Numbered from the stretch's first letter, positions 1 through 10,964 are shown. The stretch: DNA of 64,000 nt from Corallium rubrum (GCA_964035015.1 OZ036005.1:12698468-12762467), one strand, 5' to 3'. The notes: generated by a model not told the origin, from the sequence alone. Program-made: numbers and translations.

Positions 1-43
1 TTTCACAGTACATACATGCACGATTTAGGCGATTCTAAAGAAC

Positions 44-625
44 TCAATGACCTGAATAATGAGAAACACTGTAGAATACAGTAGAATCACACTCATTAGA
101 CATTCTAGAATACATAATTATATTATTAGGCGAATATAGACGCTGACCAAGAGCAGCGGCACAAATGACCCAAATTTCTGGTAATGCGAATCCTAAGACT
201 TGGCGACTGACGTTTGTGGCTTTTTGCTTTCCAAGCTTTACGGTTTTCAAGGCATCGTCGCGTGGAAAAAGCGACTGTAGAAGCTCTACAAGACCGTCGG
301 ACAGAGATATCGGCAAATTGTGTTCAGCAAGGAAAGCACACAACTTAATTTCCATCGACTTTGCACGATTGGTACTTTGACTTGCGGCCCTCTTCCAAAT
401 ATTATCGACGGTGTCATTGTGGGTGTTCGAGTCTTGGTTCTTCTCGTGACTTTTACTTTTCATGTGCCTTTTTAATCCCATCTTCGTGCAATTCAATATC
501 TTATCACACGTTTTGCAGAAAGGTTTCAGCTTACCATCACTGCCGATTTTCTTGCCAAGTCACATCTTAAATTCATCGCGATGTAGCCAACTATCAACGA
601 ATACCTGAATATTCTCTGGTGATGG
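44..625 (-). pseudogene. BED/C2H2-finger transposase-like N-terminal fragment (hAT-like), decayed
   Basis: On the minus strand an open stretch (44-496) continues upstream in the same frame to about 625, interrupted by one TGA at 560-562 where a tryptophan codon would fit. Upstream of the stop the reading is FVDSWLHRDEFKM. After it comes a zinc-finger-like block, FCKTCDKILNCTKMGLKRHM, with C-x2-C and a later H-x5-H, then a helical region with LCAFLAEHNLPISLSD. Proteins with a BED-type finger followed by an AFLVEHNLPF-like segment are N-termini of hAT-related transposases and domesticated relatives. No catalytic domain follows. The last 25 residues look unrelated, so the fragment probably ends near 120. 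It could be an exon with introns, but the internal stop favours a relic. Confidence 0.55.
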
Positions 626-926
626 ACTTCTGGTTGGCCGCTACCATTTATGGCGGTCCAAACATTTAACACTTTGAGGCCTGGACCTCTTCCTGTGCTG
701 AATAAAATCGTCTGGCGTTAGCCAGAATAAACCTGCTGCTTATTTGTGGTACTTGAAGTACTTCACATTAGGGATCGCGGGCTCTGGGACGGCGATTAGA
801 TTTCATTAGAATCAGGAATCAGATAGGAAAATTCATGCTTGGATTATGGATATCTGACTATTTCGCATAGTTTTGTTCAAACTCAGGTAGGAATCCCCTG
901 TCAAGGAAGTAATAATTGTTAATAAA
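626..926. other. no gene recognised
   Basis: About 300 bases upstream of the zinc-finger ORF without a coding frame I can support. A short stretch near 770-790 (GGGCTCTGGGACGGC) resembles the ends of the inverted-repeat element at 59035-60227. Nothing promoter-like is clear. Confidence 0.4.
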
Positions 927-2030
927 GTGAAGAGATCGATGTCTACCATGAATGGAAAATCTGACAAGGCTAAGGGAAATCCTATTGGGAATGAAAAGTC
1001 TTATAGCTGTTCTGTCTGCATCAAGACATTTGGTTATTTATCAAGTTTAAGACGCCATATGTTAATACATTCCGAAGAGAAACCATTTACGTGTGATATC
1101 TGTGACATGAAATTTTCTGACTCAAATAACTTACTAGTTCATAAAAGAACACATACTGGAGAGGAACCATTCAAATGTGATGTCTGTGAGAAGACATTTT
1201 CTCACTCAGGTAACTTACTTGTTCATAAAAGAACACATACTGGAGAGAAACCATTCAAATGTGATATCTGTGACAAGACATTTTCCCAATCAAGTAACTT
1301 ACTAGTTCATAAAAGAATACATACTGGAGAGAAACCATTCCAATGTGATGTCTGTGAGAAGACATTTTCTAGGTCAAGTCACTTGGTAGTTCATAAAAGA
1401 ACACATACTGGGGAGGAACCATTCAAATGTGATGTCTGTGAGAAGACATTTTCTGACTCAAGTAACTTACTTGTTCATAAAAGAACACATATTGGAGAGA
1501 AACCATTTAAATGTGATATCTGTGACAAGACATTTTCCCAATCAGGTAACTTACTAGTTCATAAAAGAATACATACTGGAGAGAAACCATTCAAATGTGA
1601 TATCTGTGAGAAGACATTTTCTAGGTCACATCACTTGGTAGTTCATAAAAGAACACATACCAAACTAACCAAAGAGAAACCATTAGTGTGATATATGTAA
1701 CAGGACAATTTTGCATTCATGTAACTTAGTATATCATAAAAGAACACATACTGGAGAGAAGCCTTTTAAATGTGATGTTTGTGACAAGACATTTAGACAA
1801 TCAAGTGATTTATTATCACACCAATAAACTCATACAAAAGAAAACACCTTCATTACTTCAAATGTGGTTTCTGCAATGGAACATTTGGTAGTGAAATATT
1901 TGATAGACATTTGTTAATCCATGAACTGGAAGCCACTGAACCAACTGGGATGGAATACATATGTTTACAATGTGATGCCAGATTTGACTTAGACCGTGGT
2001 TTGGTAAGTCACATGAACAAACGTCATTAA
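927..2030 (+). CDS. C2H2 zinc-finger array protein with decayed C-terminus
   Basis: The intact ORF 927-1691 (254 aa) has a 26-residue leader and then eight C2H2 fingers (C-x2-C-x12-H-x3-H) joined by TGEKPF/TGEEPF linkers, typical of nuclear sequence-specific DNA-binding proteins. Fingers 2-8 are near-identical ([19 protein letters not shown] type), showing recent internal duplication. Residues in the recognition helix vary between fingers (SHSGNL, SQSSNL, SRSSHL, SDSSNL). The homology does not end at the TGA (1689-1691). In the +1 frame two more fingers run to a TAA at 1825-1827 that falls inside the H-x3-H of finger 10. After another frame change two divergent fingers run to a TAA at 2028-2030. 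The ancestral gene therefore had about 12 fingers and has lost at least the last four. Whether the 254-aa form is expressed is unknown. The ATG at 927 is the first in frame; another lies at codon 5. Confidence 0.8.
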
Positions 2031-2061
2031 AGAGCTAGTGAACTGTATACATGACTGTGAG

Positions 2062-2135
2062 GATAAAGTCACACCCAAACTATTAAAATTAAAGTGTCCC
2101 CTGCATATTTTAATAGTTTGGGTGCAACTTTATCT
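2062..2135. repeat. imperfect inverted repeat (hairpin) downstream of the zinc-finger gene
   Basis: GATAAAGTCACACCCAAAC and the following TATTAAAAT pair with ATTTTAATAGTTTGGGTG and CAACTTTATC across a loop of about 17 bases. It lies 30 bases past the last zinc-finger stop. It could be a small MITE or a structured 3' UTR. Confidence 0.6.
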
Positions 2136-2342
2136 GGTCCACATGCTTTATCAGCCTTAAGGTTTTTCAGGTTCTATGAAATAGCATCATTTGATTGACA
2201 ATGCAATGTGCATCACTATACGTATACCACCAACAGTGTATAAGCACGTAATAAGGAAATTGTAATTATAGACTATAGTTGTAAGATATTTAGTAGAATA
2301 GGATATTATATTATAACAATAGAGTTGAGTACCTGTATATAT

Positions 2343-2524
2343 TGGGTCATTCCCGAAAAGATCCATACCTCCCCCACAGAGGAAATTTGTGCCATCCAGG
2401 GAGGGGAGGGGGGTAAATCTACTTCTGATAATAGTAAAATGTACTAGGACATCCGAAGGGGGGGAGGGGATCAACTTCACATTTCCTCCATGGGGGAGGT
2501 GTGGATGTTTTCTGGAATGACCCA
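2343..2524. mobile_element. MITE, TGGGTCATTCC family (copy 1)
   Basis: Termini TGGGTCATTCCCGAAAAGAT and its inverted counterpart ATGTTTTCTGGAATGACCCA bound 182 bases. The inside is rich in C/G runs and shares the word 'aggacatcc' with copy 2 (3358-4321). No coding capacity. Target-site duplication not clear. Confidence 0.7.
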
Positions 2525-3070
2525 TTATAACAATAGAGTTGTTTGTGGGCATAAATGTTTTTGGCCTGACTCAGGCTCATTTTAGCCCAAGCCGAAGGTA
2601 AGGGGTAAAATTCACTCTGAGCAGGGCAAAAACACATAAAGCAATATGCCCAAGAACATCAACTGTATTACTACTATAATAATTTTACTGGGCATTTAGA
2701 AAAAAACAAAGACTGCTGTATACAGTAAATAGTATCTTTGTATTTCATTGCAACAAATATTTACATAACTCATAACTTACTTGTAACTGGCAGAGAAATA
2801 CAATATTTGTCTTCAAAACAATGTTTGCTCCAAAGTATTGACAAGAAAACTATAGAATTCCATAAACAACAAACAATAATAATTTAGAGCTGTTAAAACT
2901 GATAGGCTCAAATCAAATGGCTAAAATATATTTTATTTATAAAATATATTTTATAATATATTTTATATATGTAGTGTACAGTATTTTAGTTAGGTATGTA
3001 GTTTTTAGTTATACATGTAAATACACAACCACATCAGCTACATGTATGCTTGTCATGTATAAATAAGTAC

Positions 3071-3125
<55 letters not shown>

Positions 3126-3357
3126 ATTGCTATAATTATTGTTATCGTTATTATATTATTGTTGTTATTATTTAATATTATTACTGGCTAGTTTGGTATG
3201 TGTAACAGTAAATAAATTCCAAAAATATTTTGAAATATTTACTTAGCAAATTATAGTTTCATACTTTGTATTTTTGTTTCCCAGGAACCTTCTGAAAAAC
3301 ACTACTTGTGATAATTTATAAATAACTTCCAACCAGTGCAGCTGTTAAATGTTTTTA
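2525..3357. other. AT-rich spacer with (ATT)n microsatellite, no gene recognised
   Basis: AT-rich sequence with a palindromic AATATATTTTATAATATATT-like stretch near 2930-2970 and a pure (ATT)n tract at about 3070-3123. No coding frame supported. Confidence 0.6.
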
Positions 3358-3772
3358 TGGGTCGTTCCAGAAAAGATCCCCCCCCCCCCTGGAGGAAATG
3401 TCAAACGGGTCCCTCCCTCTTAGGACATCCAGAGACAAGTTAACCCCTCTCCCCCCCTCGGACATCGTTTTTTTGTCAGCGGTTTTTTGAAAAATTTGCA
3501 GTTTCCAGTCCTGCGAATACAGCCGCCTCACATCGGGCGATCGTGGCAAAACGGACCTCTGCGAGTCGGGAGTAACAATCATTCCATACAGATGACGTAG
3601 AGTTCGTGCTGCGCACCAAAATCAACGTCAATTCTCAGTTTCTGTCTCAAGTTCCAAAGCGAAAGCTTAGTTGTTGCCAAACAAAGGAAAACGGATAGCT
3701 GTTCTTTTCACTACGAGTTCGATTTGTGAAAAATTGCAAGATTTCCTATCGAAATCGAACGATTTTCCAGTC

Positions 3773-3891
3773 ATCAAGCCGGACTTCCTGTCCGGACAGT
3801 TAAATACTATTCTCACGGTTGAGTGAAATTTGAAACGTTAGGTTGCTAAGGTTACAACTATTTAAAGATTCAACAGGAAGTCCCGCTTGAT
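3773..3891. repeat. nested inverted-repeat element
   Basis: ATCAAGCCGGACTTCCTGT at the left faces ACAGGAAGTCCCGCTTGAT at the right, 119 bases end to end. Typical of a small MITE inside the larger element. Confidence 0.55.
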
Positions 3892-3909
3892 ATTGACGGG
3901 AAAATGGGT

Positions 3910-4021
3910 GATAAGTTCATGACCACTATACGCCAATTAGCATTAGGGTTAGGGGGGGGGGGGGGGGGCGATAGCGTTTCGTAATAATGCTAATTGACGT
4001 ATAGTGGTCATGAACTTATTA
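3910..4021. mobile_element. nested hairpin MITE with G-run loop
   Basis: ATAAGTTCATGACCACTATA pairs with TATAGTGGTCATGAACTTAT, and the arms continue through CGCCAATTAGCATTA / TAATGCTAATTGACG. The centre holds a run of about 17 G. About 112 bases, no coding capacity. Confidence 0.7.
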
Positions 4022-4321
4022 CCGGAAAATGGCTCGTTGATATTTCTATTTTCTGTTGATATTTTAGACAACTTATATAGTTTTGTACTTGTTATGTATC
4101 TATGACTTGTTAAATCTTATTATTAAAAGTTATGTTTACTTACCTGTTTAATAGTTTGATATTTCTGAAGCGATGTCGGCGTTGAACAGTTTGGACGAAC
4201 TTTATTTCCAACTACTCCCCCCCCTCGGACATCTAAAGTTAACGTTGCCCCCCCCCCCCCCCCCATCCGGACAGCGAAAATTTCTTCTGGGGGGGATATG
4301 GATCTTTCCTGGAACGACCCA

Positions 4322-5310
4322 ATGGGGGGCAGATTGGGCAATATAATGCCAGAATTCCAATGCATGGTGCAAATAAACTTCTTGTGTGTTTGACATAGTT
4401 TAGTTGATCTGACTCTAATAATCAGTGTCGAATTTCACCATGTTTCACATGTAAAATACAACCACTAAGTCATCCCTATCCCTCGAAACAACTAAAGTAA
4501 CAATTGCTGAATAATATTAGCTTTTTCTTTTACCCCCAAATTTTTTGTGGATTTTGATTCAGGCTATGCTAGTATAGTCCCCTTCGCAGTTCGTTCTCAC
4601 TCCCCTAGTACATGGGGAGGTAATCGAGCCATATTAAGAACATCTGCAAAGGAGGCTAATGCTAGCAGGGCAAAGACACACCTGAATATTTTATGTTGGT
4701 TAAAACTAGATAATCCCAAATTCTGTTTCACAGTCAGAACATGGTGTGTGTCCTTTATTGGGTTAAAGAAGCATGCACCCATTAATCCCCGAGCCCGGTG
4801 CTAATCCCGACCGGCGTAAAACCCCTTATAGGCGAGTTTACAAGGGGTGGGGGGGGGGAATGTTACAAAATTACACGTTAAAGCGGACGAGGGGTTGTTG
4901 CGTTTATGTATTTCTAGTATGCTGTATAAAATTGTTTGGATGAAATGCTAAAGTGTGCCAGGCAGTCTTAAGTGTTTCTGCAGTTTTGTTAGAAATAGGA
5001 TTGGAAATTTCATCCTGGTTGAATGGGCTGAAATTTGGGCAAGCCTTGGAGGTTTTAAACTTAATTTAAAGTGATTTGTTTGTAAATTCCTGTTAAAATT
5101 TCAGTAAAGCACTCAGCTCAAAGTATTCAGCTTCTTGTACTGTAGGTCTTTCCAAACTCATATAATCAGCATCATATGTTTACTTTACACTAGTAAGTTT
5201 TAGTGTGTTTGCGATATGCAATTTTCATTGTTTACTGGCGCCAATCATCGTCCGTTCTAACCAAGTCGACGCGACTTGGTTTCATTAAATTTGTGGACGC
5301 GCTAAGAAAA
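4322..5310. other. no gene recognised; fragment of the long-TIR family near 4870-4917
   Basis: Mostly unassigned sequence. The stretch GGACGAGGGGTTGTTGCG followed by TTTATGTATTTCTAG near 4880-4917 matches the outer end of the inverted arms at 35165 and 43170, so a third, truncated copy of that family ends here. Confidence 0.45.
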
Positions 5311-5319
5311 TGGACGGAG

Positions 5320-5697
5320 AGAAACCCTGTCAGGGCCGCTGATAAACCTGTAGATAAGGCGTCACGTTTTTGAACGAAAACATTGCAAACGCGCAAACGC
5401 GAAGTAAAACAGAGAGTGTGTGTTCATTGTAATGAGATTAGCCACATGTCTGTTTGCGCCAAACTAGTGACGTCCGAAGCGCGTAAGAAATTCCTTAGCG
5501 AAAATCGCCTGACGCCTGTGTTTTACCGTGCGTCCGATTGCGAAGCCGGTTACTTCGATTTGCGACGCCTATTAAAAACCGCGACCAACACGTCAAGTAG
5601 ATCTATGGTTTATCCCGTGGTAATTGTTGACGTAAATGGTGTAAAATGTCGCGTTCTAATTGATACCGGGGCGGGAAGTTCTTATGGCTATATGTAA
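5320..5697 (+). pseudogene. BEL/Pao retrotransposon gag zinc-knuckle / protease fragment
   Basis: The frame open at 5383-5697 reads CVHCNEISHMSVCAKL, a degenerate CCHC-type knuckle, followed by a helix (SEARKKFLSENRLTP). About 50 residues later comes a strand plus VLIDTGAGSSY, the D-T/S-G active-site signature of a retroviral-type aspartic protease. The order knuckle - short linker - DTGAGSSY is that of BEL/Pao polyproteins. The second knuckle seems deleted. Similarity ends abruptly after DTGAGSSY at about 5690, where the TACACACC-rich element begins, suggesting truncation by or next to that insertion. It is a different lineage from the BEL element at 16703-22594, whose protease reads IFDSCNQRSYVS. 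Confidence 0.7.
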
Positions 5698-5739
5698 AAA
5701 CAGGACCCGGAACGGACTGGGGACCCGATGACCCACACT

Positions 5740-6235
5740 CTAAAATCTAGTGTGTAATTTTACACACCAAGGTGTGTAAAATTACACACTATGGTCACTT
5801 AAGGCGTGTAAAATTGCACGCCTTTTCTAAAGTACACACCTTGGTGTGTAATTTTACACGCTTTGGTTAAGCTTGCGTGTAAAATTACACATCATAGGTG
5901 TGTAATATTACACACCTGATTTTTACACATGTTTGTAAAGGTGTGTAATTTGTAAAGTTGTGTTATTTTACACACCTTTACGCCAAAAACACACCTTTGC
6001 CAAAAACACACCTTTTAATTTTACACACCTTGCTCGATTTTACACAGCATTACATTTTACACAGCTTTTAATTTTACACACCTTGCTTGATTTTACACAG
6101 TTTTCAATTTTTACACAGCTTTTAATTTACACGCCTTGGTTGATTTTACACAGCTTTTGATTTTGCACAGCTCATGATTTTACACAGCTTTACATTTCTA
6201 CAATTTTCCCCAGCTTTTTATTTTACACAGCTTTA
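5740..6235. repeat. left subterminal cluster of TACACACC/GGTGTGTA palindromes
   Basis: About 40 occurrences of TTTTACACA, GTGTGTAA or close variants, many as head-to-head pairs (GTGTGTAATTTTACACACC) that can fold into hairpins. From about 5950 the array becomes one-directional (TTTTACACAGCTTTTAAT repeated). Any open frame here is a by-product of the repeat. Confidence 0.8.
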
Positions 6236-6552
6236 TTTATTAATATATGGCACTCATTTATTTCTATGCAATTAGGAAAAAAAATGATATGTAAAAAATT
6301 TAAAATTATTGTAAATTATCCAAATTAATTTAACAAATCGTATATTATGCACACGCGGCAGCAGCAACAGTTAAGACTTAAGACCGGTGAGCAAGACTCA
6401 TATCATTTGTTAATAAACGACGCCGTAAATTTGTATCATGAATTCATAACAAATGACATAAACACATTCACTTGATCAGTTGATGGATTGCTTGCGCTGG
6501 AGAAATATAGATAGATTTTACGTCAAAGACTTAGACTAAATATATCAGTAAG

Positions 6553-6885
6553 TTAATGTAGGCATTGTTTTACCATGAACATCAAAACATTGATAACGAA
6601 CATCTTTTCATCTTCCCACACAATAATTTCATCTACCTGACCAAATACAGGGTAGTCTGGATTTGAATCAAGTGTCATTTCAGCCAAGTAATTGTTACCA
6701 TTTGTCATATTTTGTTTATAAGTGTTTCACCAATATTTCCACCAAACTTTAACTATATACCTTTCATATCTTCAAAATTCCTCTGCTAACAGATATTTAG
6801 TGCAGCATGATACACACTATTTGATTTGACACAAAACTTGTCAAATGACCTAAATATACTAGCCCATAAAGTTGAATTAAAAAGT
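6553..6885 (-). pseudogene. decayed minus-strand ORF inside the TACACACC element
   Basis: Two overlapping minus-strand frames read like one protein with stops and a frameshift: an upstream part with VYHAALNIC and RNFEDMKGI, then FGGNIGETLINK, then a downstream part with NYLAEMTLDSNPDYPVFGQV and DEIIVWEDEKMFVINVL, ending at the TAA at 6553-6555. The pattern P-x-FG-x-I/V-x-x-I followed by a beta strand recurs in uncharacterised transposon-linked proteins of cnidarians and fish as I remember them. I cannot name the family. The stops mean it is not functional in this copy. Confidence 0.4.
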
Positions 6886-7099
6886 AGAAATATTAATTTG
6901 TAAAACTCATGCAATGTATGGCTTTCGACTTTCGAGTGACTATGGGCGAATTTACACAAACGTTTTGTGCTACCTTAAGACCACGCGTGGCACGCGAGGC
7001 TAACGCGGGATTATTATCCCATGATGACACGGGAACCGGGTGACGCGTTCATTTTCGAATTGGAAGTTCGTTGATTGCAATATATTTGCATGCCTTTTG

Positions 7100-8990
7100 C
7101 TTTGTAATTTATTGCTTCTGGTTTATAAATGGTTCTTCGCTGGACGTATACAGACGATGGATGCGATCATATTATTGAACGTAAGTCATAGATTCTTTAA
7201 TCAGCAATTTTGTATACTGATTTGTATGTATTATATATATTTGAAATAGTCGGCAAGGTATACTTGGGGTATTTTATATTTATTCGCCACAGAATGCTCT
7301 TAATTTATTCGCTAGAAATGTTCGTAATTGTTGGAACACAAACGATTTGCAGTTTGATTCTTACAAAATATGTTTATTTTCGTAGCTTATAAGTATTACA
7401 ATTACATAAAGGATTTATGGTTTGTTTCAGGAATTGACAAATTGTTTTGTGTTGATCAACAACGGCGGCAATTTTGAATATATATACCCCCTACATACTA
7501 TAGGTAATTCATTTACAAAAAGTCGACCATTTGATTCCCATTTTGATGTATACAACTGTTATGTTTCAATATTTAATTTAAGAAAAGGCTTTACTGTGTC
7601 AACAACATTGCTTGAAAACTAGATATTCCTAGACAGCAATGTTCTCAGTGTTGGAGTCTGGGGTGAACTTATGCATGTACTGTATGCTATATACCAGACT
7701 ACAAAGAATATTAAACATTTTTCAAAGAATATTAAAATTTAAACATGGACTGGGCTGGCCCGCTTAACCAGTTGTGACAACTGGGATCCAGGCAAACTGG
7801 GCTAGCTCGCTTGCCATGCAATTGTAATGTTGAAAAGACATACAATTTATGTAGGATGGCTAGCCCGGTCCATGTCATCACCCCCTTAGTTTGCTGCTGT
7901 TCAGAGTTAAACAAATGTTCAGCAGTTAATGTCAGCACATTTCTTAATAAAAAAGTTAATCATACTGTAGTGATGAAACCACATTTTAATTAGAGGTGCT
8001 ATTGCTGACACCACATTTCAGCCAAAATCTCTAGTGTTGAAAGATTATTAGATCTTTATTCAAGAATTTTCACACCATAGAGCTTTTTCTTTAAAAATTG
8101 AATCTAAAAAGGTTTCCATAACTAAAGTTATAATTATACCTGGACTTAAGTTAAGTATGTTTGTTGTGTGATAGACTGGAGTATCACTTTTATATATTTA
8201 GGGACCAATCATTTTACTTACGGTAATATGTGATCATAACTGGGTCAGGTAGAATTGAGTCCATGCTGGATTCTAAATTTATGGGTGACTGTGTTGCCTG
8301 CTTGCTCGATGAAGTCGAATCATTGCCATTCACCTTCCATTCCATACAACAAGTACAAGTGTGATGTGTGTAGTGCAAAAGGAAGTTGCATGTATATATA
8401 TATTTTCAACCTAGCATGTTTCTCTGAAATTAATTATGCAATTATGTTTACTCTCTGCATACCAGCATGGCCTGGTGGTGTAGCTCTGTCCCAACACCAC
8501 ACAAGAGTCTGGGGGTGACAGTGTGCTGTATGTGCTCCACTAAGAAAATGTTTTTATTAATATATGGATTTCGTTACTTTATTTTGAAATTAACAGATGC
8601 CAAAGTCATGTATCTAATGAAATACTTGCCAACAATATTTGGAAGACAGAAGACAAGAAAAAAAGTGGAGCTTTTACATGAATTGAAGGTGAGATGCTTG
8701 AAATTTAAATATTTTCTTGTTACTGTTTGTCTGTTAGGCACATGCAGGTACATGTCTGTTTACATGTAAGAAATAGTTTCTTGATCCTTGTTTACTAAGG
8801 CTATATTAATTTTCAGGAAAACGAAGACCCAGATGTTTGGATTAAAAAGTATGTATAAAATATGCCAATGATGATAGTGGAAAAAGAAAATATTTATGTT
8901 GTTGTGTACTGGATGGATGCGAAGAAATTTTGGCATATTTTTATCTGCTGGACTACGACTATCCAAAGCAACATGAATAGTTGATAAGAA
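7100..8990 (+). CDS. putative multi-exon gene of unknown function inside the TACACACC element
   Basis: A chain of short coding blocks bounded by GT..AG signals. (1) Up to ~7180, ending MDAIILLN before GTAAGT. (2) 7431 to ~7503, after TTGTTTCAG, ELTNCFVLINNGGNFEYIYP, ending before GTAATT; it joins exon 1 in frame. (3) From ~8249, after GGGTCAG, RIESMLDSKFMGDCVACLLD and EVESLPFTFHSIQQ to ~8358; joining exon 2 preserves frame. (4) ~8466-8518, GGVALSQHHTRVWG. (5) ~8598-8687, after TTAACAG, AKVMYLMKYLPTIFGRQKTR and KKVELLHELK before GTGAGA. (6) From ~8818, after TTTTCAG, ENEDPDVWIKK. A frameshift then leads to KRKYLCCCVLDGCEEILAYF, ending near 8970. Frame continuity across several introns is hard to get by chance. 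Exon 4/5 phase does not match cleanly and exon 6 is frameshifted, so this copy may be dead. No domain recognised. Confidence 0.4.
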
Positions 8991-9349
8991 TAATTGGTGA
9001 AGAAAAGTGCAAAAAAGCAATGTTCGTGGCAGCAAATATAATGCATTTTTGTCTGAGCTTAAAAGTTTTAGTTCTAAACATCGTTTTTAGTTGTAAAGTA
9101 ACATTTTCTTAGTTCTGCTTCAATTCGAAACATTTTTGGGCTACCCATAAACAGTAGTTTGAAATGTAGCTATTATTTTAATTTTTCTATGGTTAAAGGT
9201 TTATTATTTATTTATTTTATGTAAAGCAAGCTCCTTATAGTTTATGGAAATGTAATTAGTCATACACACTCCTATTTATTCATTTGTAATAGAATAAATA
9301 TTTTTACTATAGAGAATTGCTGGTTTTATCTTTTGCAGAAAAGTGTGTT

Positions 9350-9655
9350 ACTCACAAATAGTGATTTTAGACACCCTAACAAAGCGTGCTGTAACTACAC
9401 ACGTTGTGTGTCAAAATACACACCTTTTAGAAATACACACGTTAAAGTGTGTAGTTTTGGGGACAAGCAAATTACACAACAAAAGGTGTGTAATATGTCA
9501 ACAATTACACACCTTAGTGTGTAGTAGTAACACACATTTTGTGTGTACTAACAACACACCTTGCGTGGCATAACACACCTTTGGTGTGTAATATTACACG
9601 CCTTAAACTGTGTACTTTTGGAGACCAAAAAGGTGTGTAGTAACTACACACTGGT
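9350..9655. repeat. right subterminal cluster of TACACACC/GGTGTGTA palindromes
   Basis: Same words as the left cluster (ACACACCTT, AAGGTGTGTA, GTGTGTAGT), again in head-to-head pairs, over about 300 bases. The core AAGGTGTGTAATATTACACG occurs with small variations. Confidence 0.75.
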
Positions 9656-9928
9656 TTTAAAACAAGGACCCATGTTAAATTGGACGGAGGTTTAAGAAAA
9701 TATTATATTTTGTAGCGGGGGGGGGGGGGGGGGGAGGGGCGTTTGAGGTGATATTTTATTGTACTACGTGCAAATTGTTGTAATATGTCAGTGAAATTCC
9801 AACTAATCTGCTACGTTATTGCTCTAATAAGAGGATATCATATAATGATTAGCAATCCGTTCAGAAAATAGCCCGAAATTGTAGTTGCGTTACTTGGCGC
9901 GAGAAGCCCGTTCGCCGAAACGCGAAGC

Positions 9929-10038
9929 TAAGCGGTTTGCGGCAATAAATACGCTGGTTAAGCCACATTCGCGGGCCGGCTGTCTATGTTTTTTATCCTT
10001 GGCTTAACCAGCGTGTTTATGGCCGCTCAAACCGCTTC
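9929..10038. repeat. hairpin-forming inverted repeat at the minisatellite edge
   Basis: AAGCGGTTTGCGGCAATAAA and TACGCTGGTTAAGCCA face TGGCTTAACCAGCGTG and TTTATGGCCGCTCAAACCGC across about 35 bases. Preceded at 9718-9736 by a long G-run. The right arm runs directly into the minisatellite. Confidence 0.65.
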
Positions 10039-10039
10039 C

Positions 10040-10720
10040 AAACAATAGCTATAAATTTCCAAACAATTTCCAAACAGTAGCGATAAATTTCCAAACAGTA
10101 GCGATAAATTTCCAAACAGTTTCGATAAATTTCCAAACAGTTTCGATAAATTTCTAAACAATTTCCAAACAATTTCCAAACAGTAGCTATAAATTTCCAA
10201 ACAGTATAGCGACAAATTTCCAAGCAATTTCCAAACAGTAACGATAAATTTCCAAACAATTTCCAAACAGTAGCGATAAATTTCCAAACAATTTCCAAAC
10301 AGTAGCGATAAACTTTCCAAACAGTTTCGATAAATTTCCAAACTGTTTCGATAGATTTCCAAACAATTCCCAAACAGTAGCTATAAATTTCCAAACAATT
10401 TCCAAACAGTAGCGAAAAATTTCCAAACAATTTCCAAACAGTAACGATAAATTTCCAAACAATTTCCAAACGGTAGCGATAAATTTCCAAACAATTTCCA
10501 AACAGTTTAGATAGATTTCCAAACAATTTCCAAACAGTTTCGATAGATTTCCAAACAATTTCAAAACAGTAGCGATAAATTTCCAAACAATTTTCAAACA
10601 GTTTCGATAAATTTCCAAACAATTTACAAACAGTAGCGATAAATTTCCAAACAGTTTTAATAAATTTCCAAACAATTTCCAAACAGTAACGATACATTTC
10701 CAAACAAGATACATACTGAT
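10040..10720. repeat. minisatellite AATTTCCAAACAGTAGCGATA
   Basis: Tandem array built from a 21-base module (AATTTCCAAACAGTAGCGAT plus A) and an 11-12-base module (TTTCCAAACAA), combining to about 32-33 bases. The pattern decays by about 10760, with scattered TTCCAAACTAT words to 10945. The array lacks stop codons in several minus-strand frames, giving long false ORFs (up to 243 codons, rich in WKLFGN). No evidence of a real protein. Confidence 0.85.
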
Positions 10721-10964
10721 TTAGGGCTAATTTCCAAGTAATTTCCAAACTGTGTCAATAGATTTCCGAAGTATTTAGTACATACTATTTACAAAAAAGT
10801 GATTGAAATAGAATAAAATTTCCAGATAAGTTCCAGATAAGTTCGAAACGAAATGCAAATTTCCATAGTGTGTCAATGTCACATGTAATTGGAAATTGCC
10901 ATTTACAGTGTATATCCCAACTATGTCCAAACTATTTCCATAGGACGGAAGGGTTTTGATTTTT

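Larger units (their letters stand above)
3358..4321. mobile_element. DNA transposon/MITE, TGGGTCRTTCC family (copy 2), with nested MITEs
   Basis: Terminal inverted repeats TGGGTCGTTCCAGAAAAGAT and ATCTTTCCTGGAACGACCCA, followed inward by C-runs and 'CGGACATC' words on both sides. It is about five times longer than copy 1 because it contains other inserts (3773-3891 and 3910-4021). No transposase ORF is visible, so it is non-autonomous. Confidence 0.7.
5728..9665. mobile_element. candidate DNA transposon with subterminal GTGTGTA/TACACAC palindrome clusters
   Basis: The ends are imperfect inverted repeats: the left reads AAAATCTAGTGTGTAATTTT, and the right end read in reverse has AAAACCAGTGTGTAGTTACT. 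Both are followed inward by several hundred bases of tightly packed short palindromes (5740-6230 and 9350-9655). Between the clusters lie a decayed minus-strand ORF and a spliced-looking plus-strand gene. Clusters of short subterminal repeats usually serve as transposase-binding sites in cut-and-paste elements. Superfamily not assigned. The left end interrupts the BEL/Pao fragment. No target-site duplication identified. Confidence 0.5.

Noticed and set aside
10017..10748. 243-, 175- and 111-codon minus-strand frames rich in WKLFGNLSLL
   Set aside because: They follow a tandem repeat that happens to lack stops in several frames at once; no non-repeat coding sequence flanks them.
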